A stretch of 64,000 bases of DNA from Pengzhenrongella sp031582905 (GTDB lineage Bacteria > Actinomycetota > Actinomycetes > Actinomycetales > Cellulomonadaceae). The DNA lies in assembly GCF_031582905.1 (NCBI RefSeq), contig NZ_CP133990.1:806001-870000 (forward strand). The letters are read 5' to 3'. The position numbers and the translations under genes are program-made. Positions 36,591 to 46,645 of this stretch are shown here, in pieces. Under the pieces are notes generated by a model. The model did no database searches. It was not told the DNA's origin and saw nothing but the letters and a program-made list of their open reading frames with translations. Each line of letters starts with the position of its first letter. Within the stretch, counting starts at the first letter, position 1.

Positions 36591-37820
36591 GTGAGCATCA
36601 CTGAAAATCTCGACTTGTCCGCCGGCGCGTACGTTAAGGGTGTGCGCCTCAGCGACACCTGCTTCGTTGCCGCCACCAGCTTCCAGCAGCTTCGGACCAT
36701 CACTCGCGACCCTGACGTGCTGCAGCCGGGCAGCAAGCGTGGCAACGACGACCCCGCCATCGAAGAGGAGCGGGCCATGCATGAACTGATCCAGCGAGCC
36801 CTATCGGGCAACAAGAAGTCCAACGTCCCGAAGTACACCCGCTACATCGAGCAGCTCGTGCGTGGAGAGATCCCCGGAGTGCTTCCTCCGATGCACCTGT
36901 GGTCCGCGGCGCCCCTCGACGTCGTCGTCGTGGGCGCGACCACGTATGCCCTGGTGCCCAACGGCGAGCACCTGCTTGCCATCGACGGCGAGACCCAGCT
37001 CACTGCACACCACGCCCTGGGCCGCTCGATCACCATCGACGACAAGACGCGATCTCAGCACCGCGCGTTTCCCTTGGTCGGAATCGTCCACCATGGCATC
37101 AGCACGCGTGACGCACGCCAGTACTTCCACGACCTGAATATCCTGGCCGTGAAGCCCAACGCCAGCCTTGGGCTGTCCATGGACACCCAGGACCCGATTA
37201 TGCAGGTCGTCACCGACGTCGAGACCAACGTCGCTCTGCTAGCTGGGCGTGTGGAGAAGATGTCCCGCCAGCTCGCCAAGGCCAGCAACAAGATCATGAC
37301 CCTGCAGAGCCTGCGGCAGATGGTGGTCAACGTCGCCAAGGGCATCAGCGGAGTCCAGTACGGTGCACGGCCCGCACCGGTGAACGACGTCGACTTGCGC
37401 GAGCTCACCGCTGCCGCCACGGACTGGATCGGCGCCTACCTTGAGACATTCCACGCCGAAGTGGTCGACCGTGAGAAGTCGCTAGCCAGCAGCGGCCCTG
37501 TGCTGGCCGCCGTCGGCGCTATGGGCAACGAACTTCTGCACGTGGGTCCGGAGGAGCGGTCCGTGGCGATGCACCGCATGCTCGACGGGCTACGCCGCGT
37601 CGACTGGACCAAGGGCCACCACTGGGTCGGGATCGCAGGCAACTACACCCCGTCAGGCGTCTTCTCCGTCAAGGGCACCAAGGAGGTCGCGTATTCCGTC
37701 TACAACGCCCTCACCGACATAGACAACGGCGGCTACCATCAGGTGCACATCGCAAATGCGCGGGACCAGGTGCCGGCGTCGAACCACGGTGAAGGCGCTC
37801 TGGCGGGCGACCCTCAATAG
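36591..37820 (+). CDS. DGQHR-domain (DndB-like) protein
   Basis: 409 aa from GTG 36591, preferred because AGAAGG lies 6 bases upstream; an in-frame ATG at 36549 is possible. The features of the DGQHR/DndB family are seen: RYIEQLVRGEIPGVLPPMHLWS, LLAIDGETQL in place of the canonical DGQHR, and YFHDLNILAVKPNASLG. DndB is the transcriptional or regulatory member of DNA phosphorothioation loci, but no dndCDE or ssp genes are present. Relatives also occur alone or with other defence genes. The catalytic-looking Gln-His-Arg is not conserved (Glu-Thr-Gln). Confidence 0.75.
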   Translation: MSITENLDLSAGAYVKGVRLSDTCFVAATSFQQLRTITRDPDVLQPGSKRGNDDPAIEEERAMHELIQRALSGNKKSNVPKYTRYIEQLVRGEIPGVLPPMHLWSAAPLDVVVVGATTYALVPNGEHLLAIDGETQLTAHHALGRSITIDDKTRSQHRAFPLVGIVHHGISTRDARQYFHDLNILAVKPNASLGLSMDTQDPIMQVVTDVETNVALLAGRVEKMSRQLAKASNKIMTLQSLRQMVVNVAKGISGVQYGARPAPVNDVDLRELTAAATDWIGAYLETFHAEVVDREKSLASSGPVLAAVGAMGNELLHVGPEERSVAMHRMLDGLRRVDWTKGHHWVGIAGNYTPSGVFSVKGTKEVAYSVYNALTDIDNGGYHQVHIANARDQVPASNHGEGALAGDPQ

Positions 37821-37895
37821 ATGCTCCTGCTTTCGGGTCCAGATTCACCTCGACGTGCCGCGGACCGTCGTCTAACGGCAGAGGTTGCGCCGCTG

Positions 37896-38208
37896 TCAAC
37901 TCACGCCCTCGAGGATGCGCACGCGAGCAGCCAAGCAGGTGATCGCCTCCTGCGCGGTCGCGACTGGGGCCTCCAACGCTGTGATGCGATCGCCTGGTTC
38001 CAAGGGGCGATCCGCTGACGTCGATACCGGGCGCCAGCCGCGGCCTCCGTCGGCAATGCTGCTCGCCTCGCGGCACAAGTAAGCGATCTTGTACAGAACG
38101 CGCAGCGCCTCCATTGTCGTGAATGACTGACGATCCCAGCCGGGTGGCTCTGGCGAGCACCTGCGTCGGCGGATGCACAGTGCCGTTGACCTCGACCAGG
38201 TACTTCAT
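37896..38208 (-). CDS. Small hypothetical protein, frame broken
   Basis: Two overlapping minus-strand frames join into a protein of about 103 aa: MKYLVEVNGTVHPPTQVLARATRLGSS (from ATG 38208), then TTMEALRVLYKIAYLCREAS...ITCLAARVRILEGVS. The change of frame is near 38120. The composition looks like real protein in both pieces, but I know no family and the reading is tentative. The remaining sequence between 37821 and 38624 holds no other gene that I can support. Confidence 0.35.
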
Positions 38209-38624
38209 AGATCATCATCGGTGATCTGGGCGCGCACTCGGCTGTGGGGTTAGCGGCCCGCCGGACCGTCTCGTGTCCGACGACTGACCGCCATCAGGGG
38301 CTGCGGTGCCGTCGTCGCGCGCAGAGACGCGGAGCGGGTTGGCCTTCATCGCGCCGGCCACCTGACGAGCCCACCGTGTCGTGAGGTAAGGGTGGTGGCC
38401 CGGCCGGTTCGCACAGATCGGCACGGTCAAGCAGTTCATCGGGTGGTTCGACGCCAACGCGCCCAGGCCGTGATCGCGAGCTCTGCGCCCGCCACCATCC
38501 GCTTGACCGAGGCATGGAAGCGTGTCCCGCGTAGGACCAGCTCTCGCAGTTCGTGAGCAGCCGGCGAGGGTTCAGCCCAGACCACGGATTTGTGATTCGG
38601 CGGAAGGCCGGCCAAGCTCCATGG

Positions 38625-39542
38625 ATGGCCATCAGTCCCGTCGAGCGAGAGCTCGCAATTCGCCTCGCCGCCCAGAGCTGGCTAGGTGCCCAGCGAGCTC
38701 AAGGTGTCGAGTACTGGACGCAGCGTGCCCTTGAAGAGTTCATGTTCGCTGGTGAAAAACTTCCTCTGATGGATCGCCAGCGTGGCATCCGGAAACCGGC
38801 TGGCATGGCGGCTGCGCTCTCAATCCGCACCGTCTACCGGCGCGAGGGCGCCGAGCGCCCGTACGAGGATGGACTGGGCGTCGACGGCCTCCTTCGATAC
38901 AAGTGGCGCGGCAGCGATCCTGACCACGCTGAAAATCGCGCACTCCGGTCAGCGATGACACTTCGGCTGCCGCTCATCTGGTTCTACGGCTTCGCCGAGG
39001 GCCTCTACGCGGCCAACTACCCGGTCTACCTCCTCGCCGAGGAGCAAGAGCACCAGCAGTTCGTCGTCGCGCTCGGTGAGGACCAGCGCATGGTTGACGT
39101 CGGCCAGGAGGCGGACCCGGCCATCCGCGCCTACGTTGAGCGCATGACCCGCCAAAGGCTGCACCAGCCGGCCTTCCGTGCGGGCGTGATGCGGGCATAC
39201 ACGAGCAAGTGCGCGATCTGCTCCTTCCGTCATGCCAACTTGCTCGACGCGGCCCACATCACCGCGGACGCTCACGCCGAGGGTGACCCGGTGACCTCCA
39301 ACGGCCTGGCGCTATGCAAAATTCACCACGGCGCCTACGACGAGAACATCCTCGGCATCAGGCCGGACCTGACGGTCCACGTGCGTGAGGACATCCTGGG
39401 CGAAATCGACGGCCCGATGCTGCGCTACGGCATCCAAGAGCACCACAACAGGGCTCTGATGGTGGTGCCGACGTCGCAGCGGGACCGACCTGACGCCGTA
39501 CGGCTCAAGCGGCGCTACGAGGCCTTTCTCGCGGCCCACTGA
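38625..39542 (+). CDS. HNH endonuclease with N-terminal DNA-binding-like domain
   Basis: About 305 aa (ATG 38625; in-frame GTGs at 38553 and 38592 are possible). The C-terminal HNH nuclease is clear: SKCAICSFRHANLLDAAHITADA...DPVTSNGLALCKIHHGAYDENILGI, with both CxxC-type ligands and the catalytic His pair. The N-terminal 170 residues (RTVYRREGAERPYEDGLGVDGLLRYKWRGSDPDHAENRALR, then PLIWFYGFAEGLY) match the layout of modification-dependent HNH enzymes carrying an SRA-like reader domain. A type IV-like activity against modified DNA is therefore plausible but inferred. Confidence 0.82.
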   Translation: MAISPVERELAIRLAAQSWLGAQRAQGVEYWTQRALEEFMFAGEKLPLMDRQRGIRKPAGMAAALSIRTVYRREGAERPYEDGLGVDGLLRYKWRGSDPDHAENRALRSAMTLRLPLIWFYGFAEGLYAANYPVYLLAEEQEHQQFVVALGEDQRMVDVGQEADPAIRAYVERMTRQRLHQPAFRAGVMRAYTSKCAICSFRHANLLDAAHITADAHAEGDPVTSNGLALCKIHHGAYDENILGIRPDLTVHVREDILGEIDGPMLRYGIQEHHNRALMVVPTSQRDRPDAVRLKRRYEAFLAAH

Positions 39543-40000
39543 GGCCTCTGCGCGCCATGGCCAGCGCAGCCGAGCAAGCTCCGGAGCTGCGTCGCGCGAT
39601 GCTCCCGTCCGCTGATGTCGCGAGGTCTCCGAAGTTCTCCACGGCGAGCCTGCGCAAGAAGTGAGCCGCCGTCGGACGCTGCTCACGTGCCATAGCTGTC
39701 TCGGCTTCCACGCCGGCCGTGGGCGACCTAGTCGATGTGGCTTAAGTCTTAGTTGTGAAGCGGCCGGCAGTGTCGTCGTCCTGCGGGTGAATTCTCCAGC
39801 CAGGCATCGGACAGTTCCGCTCGTGTCAGGCCGAACCCCTAGCATGCCGGGCGTGGACCAGCTCGTCGCCAGTCTGTGATTCAGAGCACGGCGGGTCGAG
39901 GTCAAGCCGGACCACGTCCACGCCGATGGGCAGTTGGTGCCGGTTCCCGTCGTCCAGGCGAGGCGGCGCACGCTGGACGACGAGTGGGGCGGGTTGAGCA
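39543..40000. other. Intergenic region, no gene seen
   Basis: 458 bp between the HNH gene and the Cas4-like gene. Short frames on both strands lack consistent codon use or family resemblance. No repeat or strong hairpin was seen. It probably holds the promoter of the nuclease-helicase pair. Confidence 0.5.
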
Positions 40001-42701
40001 ATGGCAGGGGTAGTAGCACTCGGAGGCGGCACCAGCGCGGTCGCGGGTTCCGCCCACGCCGGGTGTGAACGGTTCCGCAACACGGATCCCCTGCTCACCG
40101 GGCGGACGAGGCGCAAGCTCGCAGAGGAGCTGGGTTTCCCTGACGTCTCCGGTGTCATCCCGGAGGCGCGCTGGATGCGCGCGATGCTGTTCGAGCGGCT
40201 TGTGCATGACACGGCGTTCATCTCCGAGCTGATGACCCGCGGTGTCGGTCGGCTGGGCCTCGAGCGACCGTCCGGCGTCAAGCATGCGCAGTGCCGTCGA
40301 TCCGAGCGGCGGACGGTGAGGGCCCTCGCCGAGGCACATGAGGGCGCTGCGGAGCGGGGCATCGCGACGATGCTCACCGAGGCCGCGGTGCCGATGGCAG
40401 GGTTCGAAGGACACGCGGCGACCCCCGTGCTCCCCGACTTCCTCGTCGTCACGAGCCGACCCGTTGCTGACGGGCCGGACGGTTCCTGGCTCATCGCGGG
40501 TGATGCGAAGGACTACGAGCGCATCCGGTCCAGGATCGACGACGGTCGGCTCTTGAAGGGCTTCCTGCAGGTCGCGCTCGGCGCCGAGTCCATCGACCGA
40601 TGGACGGCGAAGCCGGCCGGCATGCTGGTGCACGAGTCCGGATTCCTCGCCGTGCCGCGATCCGCCTACCTGCGGCCTGAGCTCGTAGTCGAGCGGATGG
40701 GCGACCACCGGGCGGAGGTGCGAGGCCGCCTCGCCCAGCGCCGTGCCGCCGCTGCGGCCATGGCAGGCCCCGAGGGGGACGGGCCGGGGGACACGTCCTC
40801 CGCCGCCGTCGACTCCTCCTGGGCCCACGTCCTCGCGGAGTTCGACCCGGGCCGCTGCGTCACCTGCTCCCTGTTCGGCTACTGCCGGGACGGGCTCCGA
40901 CGCTCCGAGGACCCGCACGACCTCCTCGTCGAGATCGGGGTGCCGAAGCGCAGCCGACCCGCGGCTTCCGCACTCCTCGCCGACCCGTCCGCGGCTACCG
41001 CGCTGACGGAGCGAGAGGAGCTCGCTGTCAGAGCCACGCTGACAGGCATCCCGCAGTGGACGACGGCCCGCCGCGTCGACCCGGTCGGCCAGCCCGCCAC
41101 GGTCAACGTCGTCATCGCCAAGTCCGATTCAGCGGCCCTCGGTGTCTACGGCGCGGCGGTGCGGGTCGTCCGTGACGGTGGCACTGAGGCCTGGCGGCAG
41201 CGCATCTTCCGCGAGCCCCGCACTCCGCAGACCCGCACGCGCATCCTGTCGATGATCGGCGAGGCGGTCGCGTCTGTGCTTGACGACGCCCCGGACGGGC
41301 GGCCCGTCCACCTGTGCGTCGCCGACCGGTCCACGGCAGACATCCTCGCGACGATGGCCGACTCCGCCGCCGGCGTCGAGATCAGCCGGCTCAGCTGGGA
41401 ACGCGACGTGGCGCAGGGGCGCCCCGCCCTGACGTTCGACGGTGCACAAGCCACGATCCCGCCCGCCATGCCGGACGCCGCGAGGCTGGGCGCGAGCTTC
41501 CTCCTGGACGAGGACCGCGCGCGCGCGTTCAGCCTGCGATCGCCGCTCGTCGCGATACAGGAGGTGCTGGCACGCCACCTCGTGACAGGCGGGCCGTACT
41601 CCGACGCCGGTCGGCTCGACTACCTCGTGGAGTGGGGCGAGGCGACCGGTGCGGTGGCCCACCGCGCTGTTAGTGATGACGTCGCAGCCCGGGTCAACGC
41701 GCCAGGAGCCCGCATGACGACGACGAGGTCGAATGAGCTCCACCGAGCCGAGCGGGACGAGGACTGGGAGACGTACGAGGCGCTGGTCCGGGACGAGCTC
41801 ACGTTCCGCACCGACGTCATGGACCGCGCCGTGGCGCTCCTGGGGCGTGTGCCGCGGTCGAGGTTGTCCGTCGTCCACGAGTCGATCGAGGCGGCGGCCC
41901 AGGCCGTCTGGCGTCGACGGCTGGCCTTCCACGCCTCCGATCTCGTCCGCTTCTCGCTGACGGCCCGGTTCTGGCGGGACCGAGTAGTGCCCCTGCTGGA
42001 GGCCGACGTCCGCTGCGCCAGAGTCCTCCGCGCGCTCGTCGACGCCGGAGGCGCGCGCGACCTCGCGCGCGACGCCGGCAACCGCGAGTACTTCGAGGTG
42101 GAGGTCGTCTCGACTGCCCCCTTCTGGTCCACTCGACGGCGCGGGCGCTGGTCGACGGTATGGCCCTGGTCGCGCTTCACGTGAACGGGGTAGCCGAGGT
42201 CGAGCGCGCCGACATCGAGGTCAAGGCAATCAAGACCGCTTTCACCTTCAAGGGTCTGACGAGCGGTGTGCTGGCTGCGACCGACACGGAGGGTGAGTGG
42301 ACGTGGTCGATCGCGACTGCCCACTCCCTGGCACTGGGCGACCGCGTGATCGTCGCGCATGTGGACAGGATCGGGGAGCTGAAGTTCAGCGGGAAGCAGC
42401 TCAACATCGCCCGCCCCGCCCCGGACGACGTGCTTGCCCCCAAGGCCGACTGCGCAGTCGGCGACTACGACGACGCGCCGTCGGCTCACCAGTACTGCTG
42501 CAAGTCGCACGAGGTCTCCGCCGCAGAGCGCGCTGATGAGAACGCCGCGCGGCGCGCGCGAGGGAGATGAACCCGGAGGCGTGGCCGCCCGTACTCGATT
42601 TCGAGCGGTTCGTCGCACCGGGTGACGAGGCTCTCGGCGAACCCGGCGGTGACGAGCTCCCGGACGTGCCGGACGGCGCGACGATGGACGACGTCGAGTG
42701 A
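40001..42701 (+). CDS. Cas4/RecB-like nuclease with Fe-S cysteine cluster (two frame breaks)
   Basis: About 900 aa after repair. A PD-(D/E)xK nuclease core lies in the N-terminal third: LPDFLVV (near 145), AGDAKDYERIRSRI (near 166) and LKGFLQVALGAES. One Cys near residue 22 (HAGCERFR) and three in GRCVTCSLFGYC (near 286) form the spacing of the 4Fe-4S 'staple' of Cas4, AddB and Dna2. The long C-terminal part (300-900) is unfamiliar. Frame breaks near 42118 (C run) and 42562 (G run) are repaired by one base each. The true end is TGA 42699-42701, overlapping the next gene's GTG, so nuclease and helicase are coupled. Confidence 0.78.
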
Positions 42702-44190
42702 CGGCCATCGTCTTCCGCGCCGCGAGTCACTCCGACGAGGGGGATCCACCACGCGGCCGCTGCCGCTGCGAACGCCGCGGTGGTCGATGAAGCGCTGTCG
42801 ACAGTCACCGGGGCGATCGGCGGGACGTCCGGGACGGAGCGGGTCCTGCTGCGCGCGTCCGCCGGCGCCGGGAAGTCCTTCGCCCTGGTGCGAATGGTGC
42901 ATCACGCCCTCAGCGCCGGGGGCGCCAAGCGGGTCGCGGTCACCGCATTCACCAACAAGCAGGTGCAACCGCTAGCGCGCAGGCTCGCCGAGGAGCTGGG
43001 CAAGGACGTTGTCGCACTGCTGGCCGGGAAGGACGTGCAGGTCCCGGACCCGGTCACCACTGCAGCGACGGTGGTCCGCAGAACCGCCGAACTGCCCGGA
43101 AAGGTCAAGGTCGTCGTCGGAACGGCGAGCCGGCTCGGGGCACCCAGCGAGGCGCGCCGCCTGCGAGATCACCTCGGCGCGGACGGCGACGCGGTGTTCG
43201 ACGTCCTGTTCGTCGACGAGGCCTGGCAGATGTCCGAACACCTGTTCGCGAAGGTTCGTGGCCTGGGCCGCGTCGTCGTCGGCGTCGGCGATGTGGGGCA
43301 GCTTCCGCCTCTGGACCCTGGCGAGAACCCGTGGCGGGGGACGCGGGCTACAACCCCTACCGCGCCTGGCCGACCACATTCGAGGGCGACGCCGTAACCT
43401 GGGCTCGCGATCTGCCGACCGTCTGGCGTCCCACGGCGGAGCAGCTGCCGCTCTGGCGCGCGTTCTATCCGGATTGGGAGGAGTTGCACTGCGTCGCGGC
43501 GCCGGGTGACCGGTCGCTCGTCACCCCGCTCGACGATGGGATCGCGGCCGAGCTTTGGCATCAGGTGGGCACCGGGCGACCGACGCTCCTCGAGGTGACC
43601 GGACTCGACGATCCGGACTCTCCAGATGTCGATCTGCCTCTCATGCAGGTCGTGGAGCGCCTCCTCGATGAGCTCCTCGAGCGCGGCTTCGAGCTTCGCG
43701 AGCGGGCGTACGCGCCCGACGGCGCCCCTGGGGAGATGCGAACCCGTTCGGTCGCCTCAGCCGGCGCGGACCCGCTCATCGTCATCCTCGCCACACGCAA
43801 CCAGGCCGTGGATGATGCTCACGCCGTGGTGGACCGCCTAATCGAGCGTCACGGGCTCCCGGCGGACGTCCTGGTCGCTTCGACGGTGGACTCCTGGCAG
43901 GGCCAGACCAACGGCATCACGATCGCCCTTCACCCGCTGTCGGGAGCCGACGGTCTCGATGAGTTCAACTCCGCCTTCGGGCGTCTGGCCGTCGCATGCA
44001 CTCGGGCCACCCACGGCCTCCTCCTGCTCGCCCGCGCCGGACTCGACGACCTGCTCGACGACGCACCGGCGCGACCAGGCACCCCTTCGGCGAGCCGGGA
44101 CCTCGTACCCTGCCCCGGCAGACCCATGACCGCATCGTCCGCACACTCGACCGCGGCTCGATCGACGCGTCGGCGCTGCTCAAAAACTGA
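42698..44190 (+). CDS. Compact SF1 (Upf1/Dna2-like) helicase (three frame breaks)
   Basis: About 500 aa after repair, starting at GTG 42698. Walker A LLRASAGAGKSFAL (near 50-60), Walker B VLFVDEAWQMSE (near 172), motif III GVGDVGQLPPLDP, motif V ASTVDSWQGQTNGI and motif VI FGRLAVACTRATHGL are all present, placing it in the SF1B Upf1/Dna2/RecD2 group. Breaks near 42740 (five Gs where four fit), 43332 and 44090 are single-base. It ends ...DASALLKN at TGA 44188. With the preceding Cas4-like nuclease it forms a Dna2- or AddAB-like nuclease-helicase pair. I do not recognise the pair as a named system. Confidence 0.8.
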
Positions 44191-44460
44191 CGCCAGGAGG
44201 AACCCCTTCTCGTGACCGCTCTCGATGATGCAAGGGCCTGGGCAGGTTCACCAGAAACATCGTCCGGAACGATCACGAGCTGCGCGGCGAGGCGTCCGTG
44301 CTCCAGCCCTCGAACGGGTAGGCCGGGCTAGGTTTTCTGCTGAGGGCCACGAGCAGGTCGCGCTCCTCGTTCCCGATCGGTCCGCGGATTCAGCGCCCGC
44401 GACGCCTCGTCGGGTCGGATTCAGGGAGAGTGGTGAAGACGTCTGCCTCTTGGTTCGGGA

Positions 44461-46358
44461 TCATGAGCTCCGGATGGCTCCGATCTGACGCTTGACTTCG
44501 CGAAGCGTGTGGTACCGGTCCGCCATGAAGGCGGCCGTGAGGGCGGCAGGGCTCAGTGCGTCGTCGTAGTGAGTCGCCGTCCAACTCGACCCGTTTTCGA
44601 GCTGACGGAGACCGTTCACGGCTTCGATCATCTTTTGCTCGGTCCACTCCTGGACGACCGTCTCGATCCGCAGCGCCTTGTCGTCGTCCCCTTCCGGGTT
44701 CGCCCACTCGCTGACAGCAGTGACGAGTGCGGTGTAGCCGCGGAACTGCTTGTTCAGGACGAGCATCGGCGCCGTGATGCCGTTGTCGCCGACCAGTCCA
44801 GCTGCGCGGTCGTGCAGCCCTCGGCCATCAGGGTTGACGAGGGTGTAGTCGTCCGCCTCCGCCTCGGTGATCCACCGGGGTTCCAGCTGCAGCGAGGAGT
44901 AGACCTCCTCGGCGTTCGCCCCGCCCGGATCCAGCTGGCTCAGCAGCGCTCCGATCCCCCGTGTGCCACCGTCCTTCCGTCGCCGCCCGGTCGCGGTGGG
45001 GCGTTCCACCGAGTCGCCAGTGCTGCCGACTGGACCGCTGAGGCCGGGGCCGCCGGCGCGGCGGCCGCCGTCTTGCTCCTGACGATACCGACGAGGGCGG
45101 AGGAGGGACATGACGTCCTTCAGTCGGTCACGGATTCGGCGCGCGCGGTCCGGGTCGTCGGACTGGAGCCGAGCCTGTTCCTCGTCCATTACGAGACGGA
45201 TCTCAGCCGGCAGGGCGGCCCTGAACTGCTCCGCCCACAGGAGCCAGGCGTCGGTCTCGAATATCGGGCTACCGCCCACGAGCACGTGTGCGCGCGCGAA
45301 GTCGGATGTGGCCGAGGAACCGAGCGGCTCGATGACGAACGCGATGCGAGTTTTGCCGAACAAGACCCCCATGCGCGCGAAGTACGGGTTTGCCTGATTC
45401 CCTGTCCGCCAGTCGTGGAGCTCGTTCTGGTACAGCGCCGCAAGGCTGCCGCCACTCTCTGTGCGAGACGACACGTCATAGCCCGTGCCAGCGGGGAACA
45501 CCCACCAGTGGATCGCCGCCGGGGGATACCAGCCGACGCGTCGCCCGCGACCGTCTGCGTGCCGTGATGGCCGCCATCGCGCCCTGCCGCGGCGTCCCAG
45601 ACGCTACCGGTGCCCTGGACGCGGGCGAAATTCCACGACGCCATCGCGGCCGCCTCGGTCGACGAGTGGGGCCAGCCCTCGGGATCACCCGCCGGCTGCC
45701 GCACGAGCGTCTCCAGGGCATGGTCATCGAGCCGGTAGAACCGCCTGTTCAGATACTTGAACAGCCACGACTTCGGTCGCCCCAGGGGGACGAGCGTTGT
45801 CTCCTCCGGCTCGTTGCCGAGGAACGTGACCACGGTGCCCGAGCCGGTCGTACGGATAAAGTCAGGGAAGAACTCGATCGGTGTCGGGACCACGATCTGC
45901 TCGTTAAGTCCGAGGGGGATGGCGCCGTACTGCCGTGTCCTCTTGTCCCACCCGATCTGGATCATCGAGCCCTGACCGTCCCTGAGCGACCGAATGAGCA
46001 GGCCCTCCTTGTGGCGCGTCGGTCCGCTGATCTTGAGACCCATCCCCTGGTTGCCCTGGAGCGACTGGTTGGCGCCGGCGCCCTCGACCGCGAGCGTGGT
46101 CATGTAACGCTCGAGCGTGTATCGGTCCATCCCGTCACCGTTGTCCGCGCAGCAGAGGAACCAGGTCGCGCCCGACTGTGCGTGCAGGGCCCAGTCGACG
46201 TCGAACTCGATCCGGCCACCTCCCGCGGCTCCCGTCGCCTCGAGCCGCCGCCGTATCGCCTCCTCGGCGTTCTTGGCGACCTCGCGGTACTCCTGGTCGG
46301 GGAGCAGTTCCGCTGCCAGCTTGTCGGCGATGAAGTCGGCGTTCTCGACCTTGAACAA
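44461..46358 (-). CDS. GHKL-superfamily ATPase (one frame break)
   Basis: About 630 aa. The N-terminal Bergerat fold is clear: N-box VAKNAEEAIRRRLE (29-40), G1 box ADNGDGMDRY (71-80) and G2 box GNQGMGLKISG (102-112). This is the ATP site of MutL/MORC/Hsp90-type switch proteins. The middle region contains TGSGTVVTFLG and FKYLNRRFY. The frame changes near 45530, where YPPAAIHWWVFPAG bridges the two pieces. The C-terminal half is charged and helical. GHKL ATPases of this kind recur in restriction neighbourhoods. The stop-to-stop neighbour is the helicase (270 bp gap), and the DUF262 gene lies upstream on the same strand. Confidence 0.78.
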
Positions 46359-46645
46359 TGGGTGGAGCCCTTCTCGAAGGCGGCTCGGCGGCCGGTGTCG
46401 ATGCTATGTCGCGCGCGGCGCATCGGGAGAGGACGAGGTCATGGCCCGGTGCCGCGGCGCTGGGCGAAAGCTATCGCGGAGGACCGACACTCGGAGCAGC
46501 GCAGCGCCTCGCCTGGCGAGCCGGGCCGAAGTCAGGACACGAACACCTGGACACGGTGCCATTGCACGTAGTCCGGAGGGGCGCGGCGTGGCCACGCGCG
46601 AGCATGGCCCGGCGCCGTAGCAGGGAGCGATGAGCAGCCAAATCC

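Noticed and set aside
36591..37820. A dnd/ssp phosphorothioation system
   Set aside because: Only a DndB-like gene is present; no cysteine desulfurase, DndC-type sulfurtransferase or DndD/E was seen.
37850..37925. tRNA-like stretch (GTCGTCTAACGGCAGAGGTTG)
   Set aside because: The D-arm-like piece is not followed by a foldable anticodon arm of the right size or a GGTTCGA T-arm.
44191..44460. Possible small gene between the SF1 helicase and GHKL genes
   Set aside because: The plus-strand frame (44225-44488) has poor codon use, no family and overlaps the GHKL C-terminus.
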